A stretch of DNA of 17,331 nt from Euperipatoides rowelli. Taxonomy: Eukaryota > Onychophora > Udeonychophora > Euonychophora > Peripatopsidae. Under the pieces are notes generated by a model. That model had not been told where the DNA came from, did not search any database, and was given only the letters and a program-made list of their open reading frames with translations. Shown piece by piece: positions 16,019-17,331 of this stretch. Location: NCBI GenBank assembly GCA_003024985.2, contig PXIH01S0005408.1; one strand, written 5' to 3'. The position numbers were made by a program, and so were the translations under genes. Numbering within the stretch: position 1 is the first letter of the stretch; each line of letters starts with the position of its first letter.

Positions 16019-16589
16019 ATCCAAAAGAATATTAATGTCCTGCTAAATAAAGACAATGTAAAGAAGATTCTGTTAAAGTCTCTTCCGATTCAGTTAGTCA
16101 CAATATACAAAGAATTGCTTATCTCTACTTTTCTGTTATTGAGATTAGAATTTTGTTACTGATATGAACAATTGTTTAAAAGTAAAAAAAAATATATATA
16201 TATAGTAGTAAAACTAATTTATGTGTAATACTGTTGATCTTCCGAAATGAAAGTTATTTGAAGTATGTATAGAAATTGGCCTAATCAGTAAATTTGAATT
16301 TTTTGTATTTTGCATTATATGTACAGTATCTGTATTTTTTTTTTTTATGTTCGATATACTGTACATTATATGTGTTAATTCCTCTGCATTGATATATTTT
16401 TTAGCATGTTCTATATCTTAAAGATATAAATGGATGATAATTAGACTAAGTGAATGTAGTCATGATTTAGCATGCTTAATATTGATTCTTAAGCAACTTC
16501 TTTTCTATTTTTAATCCATACAGGTAATAAAGTGTTCAAATATTAACCTGGAATTAATAATAAAACTTCAAAAAGCTTTAAACTGTGTC
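16019..16589. other. AT-rich gap right of the P relic: probable element 3' flank
   Basis: No gene motif seen. The 3' terminal repeat of the P-like element should lie here, but I could not pair it with a 5' end. A TATATATATA stretch lies near 16193-16203 and a T run near 16335. Confidence 0.35.
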
Positions 16590-16605
16590 TTTTTTTTTTT
16601 TTAAG

Positions 16606-16611
16606 TTTATT
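16606..16611 (-). promoter_or_regulatory. Polyadenylation signal of the minus-strand terminal exon
   Basis: AATAAA on the minus strand, followed three bases later by a genomic A13 run (T13 at 16590-16602 on the plus strand). An encoded A run directly after the signal also fits a retroposed copy, so the run counts for and against a normal gene end. Confidence 0.45.
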
Positions 16612-16715
16612 GGACAAATCCACACATCCTACAAAATTTACACGAGTGTACTCAATTGCAAGCAATGTAGGAAATGCACAAATTAATACCCAAAATGGCG
16701 AATCCATAGGTAATA

Positions 16716-16807
16716 TTAGTATCCTGACCTAATGTATATAATCCTTGGTTTATCGTGATCCCAGTCACCCTCTATCCTAAGAATGGACTGGACCCAATAT
16801 TCTCCAT
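16716..16807 (-). CDS. Probable terminal coding exon of an unidentified minus-strand gene
   Basis: On the minus strand a long pyrimidine tract and TTTAATTGCAG| precede an exon that reads (D/N)-G-EYWVQSILRIEGDWDHDKPR, then IIYIRSGY and TAA at 16716-16718. The piece is rich in Trp, Asp and Ile with no AT-driven bias, unlike chance frames here, and a polyadenylation signal follows about 105 bases later. I do not recognise the protein. The frame also stays open for about 22 codons 5' of the proposed acceptor, so a longer exon is possible. Upstream exons, at higher coordinates, were not found before the right edge. Confidence 0.5.
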
Positions 16808-16822
16808 CTGCAATTAAATTTT

Positions 16823-17331
16823 GATTAAAAAAGAAAGGACAAAAAAGCTCTTTTAAAAAGAACTTAGTTTAATTTAATGACTCAGCAACTAGAATTCTTT
16901 AACAATGAACGTAATACTAATGACATTTCAATTAAAGCTAACAACAGTTTTCAGTTAACAATCGTTCAATAAATTAATGACAGTTTGTGAACATCTTCAT
17001 TCAAATTACTCATTTAGAATATTATTCAAAGCATCAACATGAATTTAATGTATTCTAGCGCTTACGTGGAAGTTAACCTATAGCTACTGTATATGGCCTC
17101 CCTTGGTGCTATATTGTCAACTCTCCAGCTGACCAGGTGGCGATAACAGTTGCATGGCTAAAAATATGTTCCTCTAAGGCAGATAGCATAGGAAAAGCAA
17201 TTGATAGAGAACTACTTTTCTTATTCTCTATTCCTTGTTTTTGTTGTTATATTATATAACATTGTGCTCGCTCTTGTATGTTCATTGTATTGACCTTTTT
17301 GTAAAACAATACACAATGTCTATGTAGATAT
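16823..17331. other. Right-edge region: no recognised feature
   Basis: AT-rich sequence upstream, on the minus strand, of the probable terminal exon. The least AT-rich part (17097-17160) shows no exon I can support. An odd-centred palindrome TGTTATAT-T-ATATAACA lies near 17246-17262. Confidence 0.4.

Overview
The window is AT-rich, intron-bearing metazoan nuclear DNA, most likely from an invertebrate. The evidence is spliced genes with GT/AG borders, AATAAA polyadenylation signals, non-LTR retrotransposon tails, a THAP/P-element transposase relic and hAT-type elements. I see no prokaryotic operons and cannot name the species from sequence alone.

Layout, left to right. Positions 1-132 hold the C-terminal end of a non-LTR (LINE) reverse transcriptase on the plus strand. 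Positions 600-3980 hold one long intact minus-strand reading frame of 1126 codons. It encodes a protein with five C2H2 zinc fingers, three copies of a WRKY/GCM1/FLYWCH-like zinc module and long stretches of an eight-residue repeat (IVETVNE-type). It is the most unusual object in the window. Its ATG faces the start of a plus-strand gene about 600 bp away. That gene is the 5' part of TXNDC12 (ERp18/ERp19, an endoplasmic reticulum thioredoxin-fold protein). Three exons are visible (4585-4693, 10146-10206, 10516-10568), with matching splice phases and the WCGAC active site; the remaining exons are not found and presumably lie beyond the window. A 347-bp inverted-repeat element (4195-4541) sits between the two start codons and ends 43 bp before the TXNDC12 ATG.

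Intron 1 of TXNDC12 (about 5.4 kb) holds LINE debris: a minus-strand 3' tail near 7128-7255 and a plus-strand endonuclease fragment near 8701-8941 with a LINE-type tail ending at 9424. Downstream of exon 3 is a degenerate tRNA-derived SINE-like segment near 11794-11870. It is followed by a decayed P-element/THAP9-type transposase gene (12165-16018) that still shows its THAP exon, coiled-coil exon, catalytic-domain motifs and splice sites. That relic carries a second insertion: a 511-bp hAT-type element (14575-15085) with 16-bp terminal inverted repeats and a near-perfect 8-bp target duplication. It may also carry a third, a 912-bp candidate between 19-bp inverted repeats (12431-13342).

Near the right edge, 16716-16807 on the minus strand looks like the last coding exon (about 30 residues) of an unidentified gene, with a polyadenylation signal at 16606-16611. 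The rest is AT-rich sequence with homopolymer runs and no recognised gene. The genes show no evident joint pathway. The functional links I can argue for are the shared upstream region of the zinc-finger gene and TXNDC12, and the order of transposon insertions inside introns.
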